Of a DNA stretch of 64,000 nucleotides, positions 7,343 to 17,376 are shown one piece after another (position 1 is the stretch's first letter; each line of letters opens with the position of its first letter). The position numbers and the translations under genes were made by a program. The notes under the pieces were generated by a model. The model did not search any database. It worked only from the letters and a program-made list of their open reading frames with translations, and was not told the DNA's origin. Source of the DNA: an uncultured Algibacter sp. (GTDB taxonomy: Bacteria; Bacteroidota; Bacteroidia; Flavobacteriales; Flavobacteriaceae); the NCBI RefSeq assembly GCF_947490405.1, contig NZ_CANLGU010000002.1, positions 744,001 through 808,000 on the forward strand, read 5' to 3'.

Positions 7343-9301
7343 TTACAATACTCTATTTAGCTTTCGAGATAATAACATTTTTAGACCCGAATAGTCTTTT
7401 ACTTCTTCAAGTATATTTCTATTCGAGTCTATTTTGTTTTTTAATGTTTCTTGCTGAAATTCTTTTACCTTTTGGTCAATTAAAAAGCAGCGCAAGCTTA
7501 AAATAGTTTCACTTACCAATTGAGCTATGGTGTGTTCTTTTTCTTTGGGAAAAATGTTCATCCTATTCCAGTCATCTAAAGTGTAACGATCATCTTCCAT
7601 CAAAATGGTAGTGATTTCGTTGGCCATATCTTGATCTACAGAATTCACAAAAGTTTTTAGCTCAAATGCTTCGTCTTGATTTAGCCTGTCTATAATAGTA
7701 AAGTAAAGTGTTTTGAAATGTGAGTTTGTAAATTCCATCTCATCATCTTGTAGGTCTAAAAATACTTTTTCAAAAACTTTAGCTTGATGAATAACAGGTT
7801 CTAATACTAAATCCCCATCGTCGTTTTCTTTTAAAACTAAATCTTCAAAATCTTCAGTTTTATTTCCATACAGTAATAAGATTTCAATTATTTTTCGTTC
7901 TAAAACAAATTGAACATCCACTTTTTTTACAGGTTGTTCATGCTTTATTACCTCAAAAGCTTTCTTTTCGGTTTTAAACTTTTTATTCTCTTCTTGGTGT
8001 TCTTTTTTATTGATTTGTGCTAGTGTGCTGAACAGAACTTCCTCACTTATGTCCATGATTCTTGCACATTCCTGTATATAAATTTCTTTTTTTATACGAT
8101 CTGGGATTTTAGAAATACTATTAACAATATCCCTAACTGTTTCAGCTTTTTTTATAGGATCGTTTTTAGACTCTTCAAATAAAACTGAGGCTTTAAATTG
8201 TATAAAATCTTTAGCATTTTCATTTAAATAAGTAGAAAGTTCTTCTAGGGTATTCTGTTTTGCAAAACTGTCAGGGTCTTCTCCTTCTGGAAAAGTACAC
8301 ACCTTAACATTCATACCTTGTTCTAATATCAAATCAATACCTCGCAATGAAGCACGCATTCCAGCAGCATCACCATCAAAAAGCACTGTAATGTTTTTTG
8401 TGAGTCTATTAATAAGTCTAATCTGTTCAGAAGTTAAGGCTGTTCCAGAGGAGGAAACCACGTTTTTTATTCCTGTTTGATGAAACTGAATGACATCAGT
8501 ATAACCTTCAACCAAATAGCAGTTGTCTTCTTTGGCAATGCTTTGTTTTGCATGATAAATGCCATAGAGTACTTTGCTTTTGTGGTAAATGTCACTTTCA
8601 GGAGAGTTAACATATTTTGCTGCTTTTTTATCAGTAATTAATATGCGCCCTCCAAACCCCAAAACACGACCGCTCATGCTTTTTATAGGGAACATAACAC
8701 GTCCTTTAAATCTGTCAAAGCGTTTGTCTTCTTTAACAATAGTAAGCCCTGTTTTTTCTAAATAGTCAATATGGTATCCTTGTTTTAAAGCGTCATCTGT
8801 AAAGGCTTGCCATTCGTTTAGAGAATACCCTAAATCGAAGGTTTTAATGGTTTCATCTGTAAATCCACGTTCTTTAAAGTAACTGAGTCCAATGGATTTA
8901 CCTTGGTCTGTTTTATGTAGTATTCTCTGAAAGTAAGTATTGGCAAATTCACTAACTAAATATAAACTTTCACGTTCGTTTGCTTTTTCTTTTTGCTCGT
9001 TAGATTGTTCAGTTTCCTCAATTTCAATATTGTATTTTTTAGCTAAATACTTAATAGCTTCTGGATACGTAAAATGCTCATGTTCCATTAAAAAAGAGAC
9101 TGCCGTACCACCTTTTCCAGTAGAGAAATCTTTCCAGATTTGCTTAACTGGCGATACCATAAAACTTGGGGAGCGCTCGTCACTAAAAGGGCTTAAGCCT
9201 TTAAAGTTGCTTCCTGCTTTTTTAAGTTGTACAAAATCACCAATTACTTCTTCCACTCGTGCGGTATCAAAAACTTGATCTATGGATGATTGTGATATCA
9301 A
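7343..9301 (-). CDS. dnaG: DNA primase DnaG (zinc ligands not conserved)
   Basis: Makes RNA primers at the replication fork. The order is a CHC2-type N-terminal domain, a catalytic core with TOPRIM (Y-L-V-E-G-Y-T-D-V and L-F-D-G-D-A-A-G-M), and a helical C-terminal region expected to bind DnaB. The CHC2 motif reads G-L-S-P-F-S-D-E-R-S-P-S-F and K-D-F-S-T-G-K-G-G, so the Cys/His zinc ligands are replaced. The frame extends to an ATG at 9349, but the family N-terminus (I-S-Q-S-S-I-D-Q-V-F) is directly preceded by a TTG at 9301, which I take as the start; the longer form adds 16 unusual residues. Converges on the response regulator 3 bp away. Confidence 0.92.
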   Translation of the reverse strand: MISQSSIDQVFDTARVEEVIGDFVQLKKAGSNFKGLSPFSDERSPSFMVSPVKQIWKDFSTGKGGTAVSFLMEHEHFTYPEAIKYLAKKYNIEIEETEQSNEQKEKANERESLYLVSEFANTYFQRILHKTDQGKSIGLSYFKERGFTDETIKTFDLGYSLNEWQAFTDDALKQGYHIDYLEKTGLTIVKEDKRFDRFKGRVMFPIKSMSGRVLGFGGRILITDKKAAKYVNSPESDIYHKSKVLYGIYHAKQSIAKEDNCYLVEGYTDVIQFHQTGIKNVVSSSGTALTSEQIRLINRLTKNITVLFDGDAAGMRASLRGIDLILEQGMNVKVCTFPEGEDPDSFAKQNTLEELSTYLNENAKDFIQFKASVLFEESKNDPIKKAETVRDIVNSISKIPDRIKKEIYIQECARIMDISEEVLFSTLAQINKKEHQEENKKFKTEKKAFEVIKHEQPVKKVDVQFVLERKIIEILLLYGNKTEDFEDLVLKENDDGDLVLEPVIHQAKVFEKVFLDLQDDEMEFTNSHFKTLYFTIIDRLNQDEAFELKTFVNSVDQDMANEITTILMEDDRYTLDDWNRMNIFPKEKEHTIAQLVSETILSLRCFLIDQKVKEFQQETLKNKIDSNRNILEEVKDYSGLKMLLSRKLNRVL

Positions 9302-9478
9302 TTTTGAACTATGTTTTGTAGAATGTAAAAATAAGACAAAATAACACACTAAAATATAGCTTTTTGTCTTTGTTAAAGATTTAAATTAATTTAGTTGACA
9401 TATTCTGTTAGGTGTAATTTACAAAAACAATTTTTAGTGAAAGTCATCAGTTAGAGGGAAGAGAATAGCTTAATTTAA

Positions 9479-9832
9479 ATGAAAAGTAAAGTGCAATATC
9501 AAATTTATGTTATTGAATTATCGAAACGTGTATTTACTGAAAATGCTAAGTTTAGAGCAGCTAACCCGCAGTTTAATGGTGTTTTAGAATGTCTCTATGT
9601 TGGTATGACTAGTAAAACACCAAAAGAACGATTTATTCAACACAAAACGGGTTATAGAAATAAGAAAGGTTATAAAATATCTTCTAGTATTGTAGAGAAA
9701 TATGGTTCTTATTTAAGGCCCAGTTTGTATAATCATATTAACCCTGTAAGTTCAAGACAAGAAGCTCTAAAAATAGAGAAACTCTTAGCGTTAGAATTAA
9801 GAAGAAAGCGTTATGCAGTTTGGTTTAATTAA
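9479..9832 (+). CDS. GIY-YIG nuclease-like small protein
   Basis: A 117-residue basic protein. The two family strands are Y-Q-I-Y-V-I-E-L near the start and L-Y-V-G-M-T (the YIG position) at about residue 40. These are followed by a helix with P-K-E-R-F-I-Q-H-K-T-G containing the usual Arg and a late Glu helix (E-A-L-K-I-E-K-L). This is the GIY-YIG single-domain layout. It stands alone, divergent from dnaG and convergent with groEL. It may be a nuclease for branched DNA or a structural derivative; the substrate is unknown. Confidence 0.7.
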   Translation: MKSKVQYQIYVIELSKRVFTENAKFRAANPQFNGVLECLYVGMTSKTPKERFIQHKTGYRNKKGYKISSSIVEKYGSYLRPSLYNHINPVSSRQEALKIEKLLALELRRKRYAVWFN

Positions 9833-9838
9833 ATAAAA

Positions 9839-9864
9839 AACGCTCCAAAATTAATTGAAGCGTT
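9839..9864 (-). terminator. Rho-independent terminator of groEL
   Basis: Inverted repeat AACGCTTCAA ... TTGGAGCGTT on the minus strand with one mismatch, followed there by TTTTTT. It lies between the convergent ends of groEL and the GIY-YIG gene and suits termination of groEL. Confidence 0.75.
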
Positions 9865-9898
9865 CTTGTTATAATATGTATGTAGAGGTTCTTGACTA

Positions 9899-11533
<1,635 letters not shown>

Positions 11534-11544
11534 TTAAATTTTTT

Positions 11545-11620
11545 GTCATTCCTGCGAAGGCAGGAATCTATTTAACTTTTTGTTGAATTTTATTGGATTC
11601 CGCATCAAGTGCGGAATGAC
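11545..11620. repeat. REP/BIME-like paired palindromes between groES and groEL
   Basis: Two perfect stem-loops lie head to head. ATTCCTGC / GCAGGAAT (11548-11567) has a GAAG loop, and ATTCCGCA / TGCGGAAT (11597-11617) has a 5-nt loop. The outer ends GTCATTCC (11545-11552) and GGAATGAC (11613-11620) are inverted copies. This is the shape of a REP doublet or small MITE inserted in the operon spacer. It may act as an RNA stabiliser or attenuator between groES and groEL. Confidence 0.7.
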
Positions 11621-11628
11621 TGGTGTAA

Positions 11629-11904
11629 TTATATAATTGCTAGAATATCGCTCTCACGCATGATTAAATAATCATTACCCTCAAGTTTTAGTTCTGTTCC
11701 TGCGTATTTACCGTATAAAACAGTGTCGCCAACTTTTACCGAAATAGGTTCGTCTTTAGTGCCAGGTCCAGCAGCAACAACGGTTCCTTTTTGAGGTTTT
11801 TCTTTTGCGTTGTCTGGTATAATAATTCCAGAGGCAGTTTTTGTTTCGGCTGCAGCAGGTTCAATAAGAACTCTGTCTGCTAGTGGTTTAATGTTTAATG
11901 CCAT
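11629..11904 (-). CDS. groS: 10-kDa co-chaperonin GroES
   Basis: 91-residue lid of the GroEL chamber. It has the family N-terminus ([10 protein letters not shown]), the mobile loop region ([11 protein letters not shown]) and the [14 protein letters not shown] segment. Promoter of the groES-groEL unit: see the sigma-54-like element at 11953-11969. Confidence 0.97.
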   Translation of the reverse strand: MALNIKPLADRVLIEPAAAETKTASGIIIPDNAKEKPQKGTVVAAGPGTKDEPISVKVGDTVLYGKYAGTELKLEGNDYLIMRESDILAII

Positions 11905-11936
11905 GTGTTGTATATTTTTGATTTTAAAGTTATAAT

Positions 11937-11952
11937 TAACGCTTAAGCGTTA
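11937..11952. promoter_or_regulatory. Perfect 16-bp palindrome in groES leader
   Basis: TAACGCTTAAGCGTTA is perfectly self-complementary and lies 33 bp upstream of the groES start, around the transcription start expected from the upstream -24/-12 element. It does not match CIRCE (TTAGCACTC-N9-GAGTGCTAA). It is possibly an operator or a leader hairpin. Confidence 0.5.
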
Positions 11953-11969
11953 TGCTAAAAATGTGCCAA
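11953..11969 (-). promoter_or_regulatory. Candidate sigma-54 (-24/-12) promoter of groESL
   Basis: On the minus strand the sequence reads TTGGCAC-A-TTTTT-AGCA. Compared with the sigma-54 consensus TGGCAC-N5-TTGCW it has the invariant GG and GC at the correct 12-base offset and one mismatch (TAGCA). Just upstream, at about 11980-11994, is an imperfect dyad (CTGCAAG / TTGTCAG) that could bind an activator. A sigma-54 activator gene lies 2 kb away in the same block. Confidence 0.5.
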
Positions 11970-12024
11970 TACTTGGTAACTGACAAACTTGCAGACCTTG
12001 ATTTGTTAAATTAGCTAGAAACAA

Positions 12025-12054
12025 AAAATGCCAACTTTTAAAAGTTGGCATTTT
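12025..12054 (-). terminator. Terminator after secG
   Basis: A perfect 30-base palindrome with arms AAAATGCCAACTTTT / AAAAGTTGGCATTTT lies 20 bp downstream of the secG stop. On the minus strand it continues TTG after a run of T. Confidence 0.85.
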
Positions 12055-12073
12055 GTTTTATTTATTTTAATTT

Positions 12074-12433
12074 TTAGATACCAGTTGAATCTGCAGGTGT
12101 TGCAGTATTATTGGTTGCAGGTAAAGGTGTGGTACTTGGTAATGGTTGTGTTGTTTGTGCGTCTGGATCTAATGCTTTTGAATCTGCACTTGCGCCACCT
12201 CTATCTATAGCAACGTTAGATATTAAAATTAATACTAGTAACAAGGTTGCTAATGTCCATGTGCTTTTGTCTAAAAAGTCAGTTGTCTTTTTTACACCAC
12301 CCAATTGTTGGGTGCCACCGCCACCAAAAGATGAAGATAATCCACCACCTTTAGGGTTTTGCACCATGATTACTACTACTAGCAAAAATGCTACAACCAC
12401 GATAAGGATTAAAAATATTGTAAACGTGCTCAT
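12074..12433 (-). CDS. secG: Preprotein translocase subunit SecG
   Basis: Small inner-membrane component of SecYEG. Two hydrophobic segments (about 3-24 and 59-76) flank the typical loop V-Q-N-P-K-G-G-G-L-S-S-S-F-G-G-G-G. The C-terminal Thr/Pro/Ala-rich tail is longer than in enterobacteria, as is common in Bacteroidota. Its start overlaps the last base of the upstream TPR-like gene, so the two are coupled. Confidence 0.95.
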   Translation of the reverse strand: MSTFTIFLILIVVVAFLLVVVIMVQNPKGGGLSSSFGGGGTQQLGGVKKTTDFLDKSTWTLATLLLVLILISNVAIDRGGASADSKALDPDAQTTQPLPSTTPLPATNNTATPADSTGI

Positions 12434-13374
12434 TATTCTTTATTGTTTTGTTCTTGTAATTGCTCTACCGCTTTAATTTGGTTTGCAAAGAAACTACTTT
12501 TTTCTGGATATTTCAAACTTAAAATCTTATAAGATTGAATAGCCTTTTTGTAGTTCTTTTGCTCAACATAAATACGTGCTAAAGTCTCTGTCATTAAAGC
12601 TTCAGGCTGTATCATTTGAGCTTTGGCTAAATTCACTTTTTGTGTACTAGCTTTAACGGGGCTTATTTTTGGATTTTCAGAAATAAATTTATCTATAAGT
12701 TGAAACTTCTTAGCTTTATCTAGCGTTGTTTTAGTTTCAGCGGATTTTTCATGAGTATTTCTTTCAATAGGTTTAAATCTTGTAAGCTTCAACCATTCAT
12801 TAAAAGAATGTGTTTCCTTTTTGTCAAATTGAAGCGGTTTTCCCAGATTCAATATATCTTCAGCAGTGACTTCTTGGGTTTTTGTGTGTTCAGTAACATT
12901 TTCTATGGCTTCAGATTCATCTAAAATGAAGCTAGGGTTTTTTTCAGGTAGTGCTTCTTTGGGTTGAAAAAGCAAAGGATCTAAAACACCATCTGTTTCT
13001 TTTATATGTTGTTTAAGTTTGTCATCAATTGTGACTTTTTTTAGTACTGAAATGTCCTCGATATCAATATTAATATCTTTTAAATTATCAGTGTTCTTTT
13101 TGATGAATTTTGAGATTTCATTTTGAATAAATGCGTCAGATGTAATAAAGTCAAAAAGGATACTTCTGTCTGAAGTGTAGGCTGCAGTGGTCTTTAGCTC
13201 TTGGTTGTAGGATATGCTGCCTTGATCTTTTAGTCCCTTTAAATAGATGGCTCTTGCAGGTTGAAAATAAGGAAAATCTTTAATAATTGATTTTATGCCT
13301 TCAGTTTGCTCATGCGAAATTGTTTGAGGGTTTTGAAGAATATTTGTAAAACCTGTTTGATCCATTTTTACCAT
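12433..13374 (-). CDS. Conserved flavobacterial protein with C-terminal TPR-like repeat
   Basis: About 313 residues without a signal peptide. The N-terminus has a conserved block F-P-Y-F-Q-P-A-R-A-I-Y-L-K-G. The middle is charged and probably disordered. The C-terminus (about 265-310) has a TPR-like helix pair (A-R-I-Y-V-E-Q-K-N-Y-K-K-A-I-Q-S-Y, L-S-L-K-Y-P-E-K). It overlaps the lptE stop by 7 bp and the secG start by 1 bp, so it belongs to the lptE-secG transcription unit and may assist envelope assembly. The function is not known to me. Confidence 0.75.
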   Translation of the reverse strand: MVKMDQTGFTNILQNPQTISHEQTEGIKSIIKDFPYFQPARAIYLKGLKDQGSISYNQELKTTAAYTSDRSILFDFITSDAFIQNEISKFIKKNTDNLKDINIDIEDISVLKKVTIDDKLKQHIKETDGVLDPLLFQPKEALPEKNPSFILDESEAIENVTEHTKTQEVTAEDILNLGKPLQFDKKETHSFNEWLKLTRFKPIERNTHEKSAETKTTLDKAKKFQLIDKFISENPKISPVKASTQKVNLAKAQMIQPEALMTETLARIYVEQKNYKKAIQSYKILSLKYPEKSSFFANQIKAVEQLQEQNNKE

Positions 13375-13877
13375 TTAGCTAATGTAGCATTAAAAATATC
13401 TTGAGTGATACGCTCAAAAATTTCTTCGTGAGCGGTAGTTTTTTGTGAGCCAACTAGCTGCTGGCTGCCTTCGTAGTCAAAAAAGAATGAAAAGCTTTTT
13501 TCTAAATCATCTTCAACTTTTTTTCTGTTAAAAAAGCGAAGTTTAATTGTAATGGTTAGTCTGTTTTGTGCAGCTCTGTTGTCAGATGTTGCTGTAGTAG
13601 GAGAGATTCTGTATTCTGTTATTTCGCCTTCATAAACTAAATCGCCTTTAGAAGGTACAAGTGTTAAATTGGTTTGGTTTTGAATCAAATCTTCAAGAGC
13701 TATTTTAAAATCACGATCTAATCCTGGTTCAAATAATAAAGCTGTATTTTCAAAACGATTGACTTGATAGGTTTCTGTTCCAGGAGGAATTGAAGCTCCC
13801 GTAAAAGAATAGAATTTACAACCAAAAAAAGTAATACTTAAAGTTAAAAGAAAAAGGTATATAATATTTTTTTTCAT
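13368..13877 (-). CDS. lptE: LptE-family LPS-assembly lipoprotein
   Basis: 169 residues. Lipoprotein signal ending T-F-F-G-C-K-F, then the Bacteroidota LptE pattern Y-S-F-T-G-A-S-I-P-P-G-T-E-T, with the N-R-L-T-I-T-I-K-L-R-F strand and an A-x-x-E-I-F-E-R-I-T-Q-D-I-F-N helix near the end. LptE plugs LptD in the outer membrane for LPS export. It sits between a sigma-54 activator and the TPR/secG genes. The assignment rests on motif recall and this conserved neighbourhood. Confidence 0.85.
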   Translation of the reverse strand: MKKNIIYLFLLTLSITFFGCKFYSFTGASIPPGTETYQVNRFENTALLFEPGLDRDFKIALEDLIQNQTNLTLVPSKGDLVYEGEITEYRISPTTATSDNRAAQNRLTITIKLRFFNRKKVEDDLEKSFSFFFDYEGSQQLVGSQKTTAHEEIFERITQDIFNATLAKW

Positions 13878-13934
13878 ATTTATTAGATTCCTAAAATTTA
13901 GTAGACTAATTGTTTTCTCAAGTTAAACGTTATC

Positions 13935-15206
13935 TTATAAATCGTATTGTTTAATTTTTCTATATAATGTACGTTCACTAATGCCTAACTCGGCTGCTGC
14001 TAATTTACGTTTTCCGTTGTGACGTTCAAGCGATTTTTTGATTAATTCTAGTTCTTTATCATGAAGGGATAATGTTTCTTCCTCTTGAATTTCTTCAGCA
14101 AAATAGTATTTATCTTGAGTTGGAGCTGTGTCCTCTTCAGTAGGAGAATGTTCAGGAATGGCTATAATATCATTGTTTTCAATGGTTTCTTCATAATTAA
14201 CGGCATCATCATCATTGTCACCGTAAATTTTCTGAATCAGCCCCTCGTTATTTTTTTTAACATCTTTAGTGTTATCATTTTTCATCAATTCCATTGTCAA
14301 CTTTTTCAAGTCGTTTAAGTCGCTTTTCATATCAAAAAGAACTTTGTATAGAATTTCACGTTCACTACTGAAATCACTTTCAGATTTGGATGTTTTAATT
14401 ATAGCAGGTAAATTTGTTTCAGATGAAGCTGGTAAATACCCTTGGAGTGTTGAGGCACTTATAGTGCGATTTTGTTCTAAAACCGAAAGTTGTTCTGCAA
14501 TGTTTCGTAACTGACGAATGTTTCCGCCCCAGCGATGTTTTAATAAAACCTGAATTGCATTATCGGTAAGCTTTACTGTTGGCATTTTGTATTTGAGTGC
14601 AAAATCGCTAGCAAACTTTCTAAATAGTAAATGGATATCTTCTTGCCGTTCTCTGAGAGGAGGTAAATTGATGTCTACAGTGCTTAATCTGTAGAATAAA
14701 TCTTCACGAAATTTTTCCTTTTGAATGGCTTCATGCATGTTTACGTTGGTGGCAGCTACTATTCTTACATTGGTTTTTTGAACCTTACTGGAGCCCACTT
14801 TTAAAAATTCTCCATTTTCCAAAACGCGTAAAAGGCGCACTTGGGTTGTTAGTGGTAATTCTCCAACTTCATCTAAAAAAATAGTACCGCCATCGGCTAC
14901 TTCAAAATAACCTGCACGGGTTTGAGTGGCTCCTGTAAAGGCGCCTTTTTCATGTCCGAACAATTCACTGTCTATGGTGCCTTCTGGAATAGCGCCACAG
15001 TTTACAGCAATGTACTTGTTATGCTTTCTGTGAGATAATTGGTGTATGATTTTAGGGATACTTTCTTTACCAACACCACTTTCTCCAGTTACTAAAACTG
15101 AAATATCAGTTGGCGCCACTTGAATCGCTTTTTCAATAGCTCTGTTTAGTGATGGTGTGTTTCCAATAATCCCAAAACGTTGTTTTATAGCTTGAACTGA
15201 TTCCAT
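13935..15206 (-). CDS. Sigma-54-dependent transcriptional activator (AAA+, Fis-type HTH)
   Basis: Central AAA+ domain with Walker A G-E-S-G-V-G-K-E (about 40), the sigma-54-contacting G-A-F-T-G-A loop, Walker B G-G-T-I-F-L-D-E and an R-finger region (F-R-E-D-L-F-Y-R-L). The last 45 residues form a Fis-like HTH (A-A-A-E-L-G-I-S-E-R-T-L-Y-R-K). Between them is a low-complexity acidic linker (about 290-370). There is no N-terminal receiver or other sensory domain, so activity is probably set by protein partners or abundance, as in PspF-type activators. It sits upstream of lptE by 57 bp in the miaB-to-secG block. The groESL promoter in this window is a possible target. Confidence 0.92.
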   Translation of the reverse strand: MESVQAIKQRFGIIGNTPSLNRAIEKAIQVAPTDISVLVTGESGVGKESIPKIIHQLSHRKHNKYIAVNCGAIPEGTIDSELFGHEKGAFTGATQTRAGYFEVADGGTIFLDEVGELPLTTQVRLLRVLENGEFLKVGSSKVQKTNVRIVAATNVNMHEAIQKEKFREDLFYRLSTVDINLPPLRERQEDIHLLFRKFASDFALKYKMPTVKLTDNAIQVLLKHRWGGNIRQLRNIAEQLSVLEQNRTISASTLQGYLPASSETNLPAIIKTSKSESDFSSEREILYKVLFDMKSDLNDLKKLTMELMKNDNTKDVKKNNEGLIQKIYGDNDDDAVNYEETIENNDIIAIPEHSPTEEDTAPTQDKYYFAEEIQEEETLSLHDKELELIKKSLERHNGKRKLAAAELGISERTLYRKIKQYDL

Positions 15207-15251
15207 GTAATTAATCTTCTTTTTTATTCCCTATACATACGGGAAGCATTT

Positions 15252-15593
15252 TTAATGCTCAATATATTCAGAAACTCCACTTTCATTCTTGTTATCCAGC
15301 CATTCCCAATTAAGTGTTAACTTTATTTTATTTGTACTTGTTAAACTTATTTGAGCAAGGGCTTTTCCTGCTTTTAATTCGTTTTCTGTTGTTATACATT
15401 GGTATAACATATTGAGTGTATTGTTACTTAAGTGAGCAATTATTTTTCCATATTTAATGGTGCCACCAGAATAATTAGCGGTTACTAAACTGCCCTCTTG
15501 TTTATATTTAAAAATGGTCTCAGAATTCACTGTTCCGTTTTCAGAGTTCTCTAAAAGTGAAAATGTTTTATTGTTAAAGTTGAATTCTGACAT
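15252..15593 (-). CDS. Small conserved beta-rich protein
   Basis: Starting at the ATG at 15593 (M-S-E-F-N-F-N-N-K-T-F) it is 113 residues long. The frame extends further upstream, into the end of miaB, but the inner start fits better and is 5 bp after the miaB stop. Pattern: N-S-E-N-G-x-V-x-x-E-T-I-F-x-Y-x-Q-E-G, Y-S-G-G-x-I-x-x-G, M-L-Y-Q-C, N-W-E-W-L. Proteins of this type are often labelled N-acetylglutamate synthase in databases. I see no acetyltransferase motif and regard that label as unsupported. Probably a single small beta-barrel-like domain. Confidence 0.75.
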   Translation of the reverse strand: MSEFNFNNKTFSLLENSENGTVNSETIFKYKQEGSLVTANYSGGTIKYGKIIAHLSNNTLNMLYQCITTENELKAGKALAQISLTSTNKIKLTLNWEWLDNKNESGVSEYIEH

Positions 15594-15597
15594 ACTG

Positions 15598-17046
15598 CTA
15601 ATTATTCTCTGAATACCCAACAGCCTCACCTATAAGTGTTGCGGTAGTACAATCGTTAACTTTTACGTTTACTAAATCGCCTATTTTATAATTCTCCTTA
15701 GGAAAAACAGTCACAAGATTTTGTGGTGTACGACCAGACCAATGTGCATCTGATTTTTTAGATGTCTTTTCAATAAGCACTTCAACAACTGTGTTTAAGT
15801 TTTGCTGTGTTCTATAACCACTGTGTTCTTGTTGTAATTCAACAATTTCTGCTAAGCGTTGTTTTTTTACAGGCTCAGGAATATCATCTTCCATTTTACG
15901 TTCTGCTAGTGTTCCTGGACGCTCAGAATAGGTAAACATATATCCAAAATCGTATTTCACATATTCCATTAGCGAAACGGTATCTTTAAATTCGTCATCA
16001 GTTTCAGTGGGGAAACCTACAATCATATCCTGACTTATGGCGCAATTAGGAATTATTTCTCTAATGTTATCTATTAGCGTCATATATTCTTCTCGTGTGT
16101 GTAATCGGTTCATTTCTTTTAAAACACGATTATTGCCGCTTTGTACAGGTAGATGTATATGGTTGCAAATATTGTGATATTTAGCCATGGTTTCTATAAC
16201 ATCTAAAGTAAAATCTTGAGGATTTGATGTTGAAAATCTAATACGCATCTTTGGTTGTGTTTTGGCGCACAACTCTAATAGTTTTGCAAAATTTACAGAT
16301 GTGGCTTTTTGGATGTCGCTGGCTTTTTCAAAATCTTTTTTAAGTCCGCCACCATACCATAAGTAGCTATCTACGTTTTGTCCAAGCAAGGTGATTTCTT
16401 TGTAGCCTTTATTCCACAGGTCATTAATTTCTTCAAGGATACTTTGTGGGTCTCTACTACGCTCTCTTCCTCTTGTAAAGGGTACAACACAAAACGTACA
16501 CATATTGTCGCAACCACGGGTAATGGATACAAAAGCGGTAACACCATTAGTGTTAAGTCTAACAGGGGCAATATCTCCGTAAGTTTCTTCTTTTGAAAGA
16601 ATAACGTTTATAGCGTCTCTGCCTTCATCTACTTCTGCTAAAAGGTTTGGCAAATCTTTATATGCATCGGGGCCAACAACTAAATCAACAATTTTTTCTT
16701 CTTCAAGAAATTTTGTTTTTAAACGTTCTGCCATACAGCCCAAAACACCAACTTTCATTTTTGGATTGTGATCGCGTTTTACAGCGTTATATTTTTCAAG
16801 ACGTTTACGAACAGTTTGTTCAGCTTTGTCTCGAATAGAACAGGTGTTTACTAAAACTAAATCGGCTTCTTCTAATTTTTGAGTGGTATTAAAACCTTGC
16901 TCTGTCATAATGGAAGCTACAATTTCGCTGTCGCTAAAATTCATAGCACAACCATAACTTTCGATAAAAAGTTTACGATTATTGCCTTCTTTTTGTTCTA
17001 ACACTAAAGATTGGCCTTGTTTGTTTTCGTCTATTGTCTTTTCCAT
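15598..17046 (-). CDS. miaB: tRNA-2-methylthio-N6-dimethylallyladenosine synthase MiaB
   Basis: Radical-SAM methylthiotransferase acting on i6A37 of tRNAs reading UNN codons. The N-terminal methylthiotransferase domain has its three cluster cysteines (Y-G-C-A-M-N, N-T-C-S-I-R, L-G-C-M-A-E-R). The radical-SAM motif is C-D-N-M-C-T-F-C (about 185-192). The TRAM domain is at the C-terminus. 482 residues, full length. First gene of the leftward block running to secG. A dispersed repeat lies in its upstream region. Confidence 0.96.
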   Translation of the reverse strand: MEKTIDENKQGQSLVLEQKEGNNRKLFIESYGCAMNFSDSEIVASIMTEQGFNTTQKLEEADLVLVNTCSIRDKAEQTVRKRLEKYNAVKRDHNPKMKVGVLGCMAERLKTKFLEEEKIVDLVVGPDAYKDLPNLLAEVDEGRDAINVILSKEETYGDIAPVRLNTNGVTAFVSITRGCDNMCTFCVVPFTRGRERSRDPQSILEEINDLWNKGYKEITLLGQNVDSYLWYGGGLKKDFEKASDIQKATSVNFAKLLELCAKTQPKMRIRFSTSNPQDFTLDVIETMAKYHNICNHIHLPVQSGNNRVLKEMNRLHTREEYMTLIDNIREIIPNCAISQDMIVGFPTETDDEFKDTVSLMEYVKYDFGYMFTYSERPGTLAERKMEDDIPEPVKKQRLAEIVELQQEHSGYRTQQNLNTVVEVLIEKTSKKSDAHWSGRTPQNLVTVFPKENYKIGDLVNVKVNDCTTATLIGEAVGYSENN

Positions 17047-17200
17047 AAATTGATTGATAACTCTACTGAGTCAATAAGCATGCAAAGATACAATTAATTT
17101 GTGTTTTATGACAAAGTGGCAGTTTGATTTTTTGAAAGAAGTTTTTGTGGTTTTGGGGTTAGAACAGAATTTATGATTAATAAAACACAGCTGCGAATAG

Positions 17201-17298
17201 GTGCGCAAGGGATTGCAGTGGAAAGCCCACAGCGTTCCCGATTGCTATCGGGAGCGCGAGGACTTGTAACGTAAAGCCCGACCCTTAAGGGATGCGCC
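17201..17298. repeat. Dispersed GC-rich intergenic repeat, copy A
   Basis: This is a GC-rich patch in an AT-rich 330-bp gap (17047-17376) with no convincing gene. It contains GCGCAAGGGATTG near the left end, a hairpin CCCGAT / ATCGGG in the middle, and AAAGCCCGACCCTTAAGGG followed by ATGCGCC at the right end. A related copy lies at 30872-30953 (shared AGGGATTG and AAAGCCCGACC cores). An open frame across it is an artefact. Looks like a family of intergenic mobile or structured repeats. Confidence 0.6.
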
Positions 17299-17376
17299 AT
17301 AATATTTTAAAAAATTGGTTTTTATACGCAACCTTACCTGAGTTTTTGTATCTATAGTATAATAAACTTGCCCTAA

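Noticed and set aside
11545..11620. Terminator of groES
   Set aside because: Neither hairpin has a following T-tract on the minus strand, and groEL must be co-transcribed; a REP-like doublet fits better.
17106..17300. Open frame over the GC-rich patch upstream of miaB
   Set aside because: It coincides with a dispersed palindromic repeat and has no protein-like pattern.
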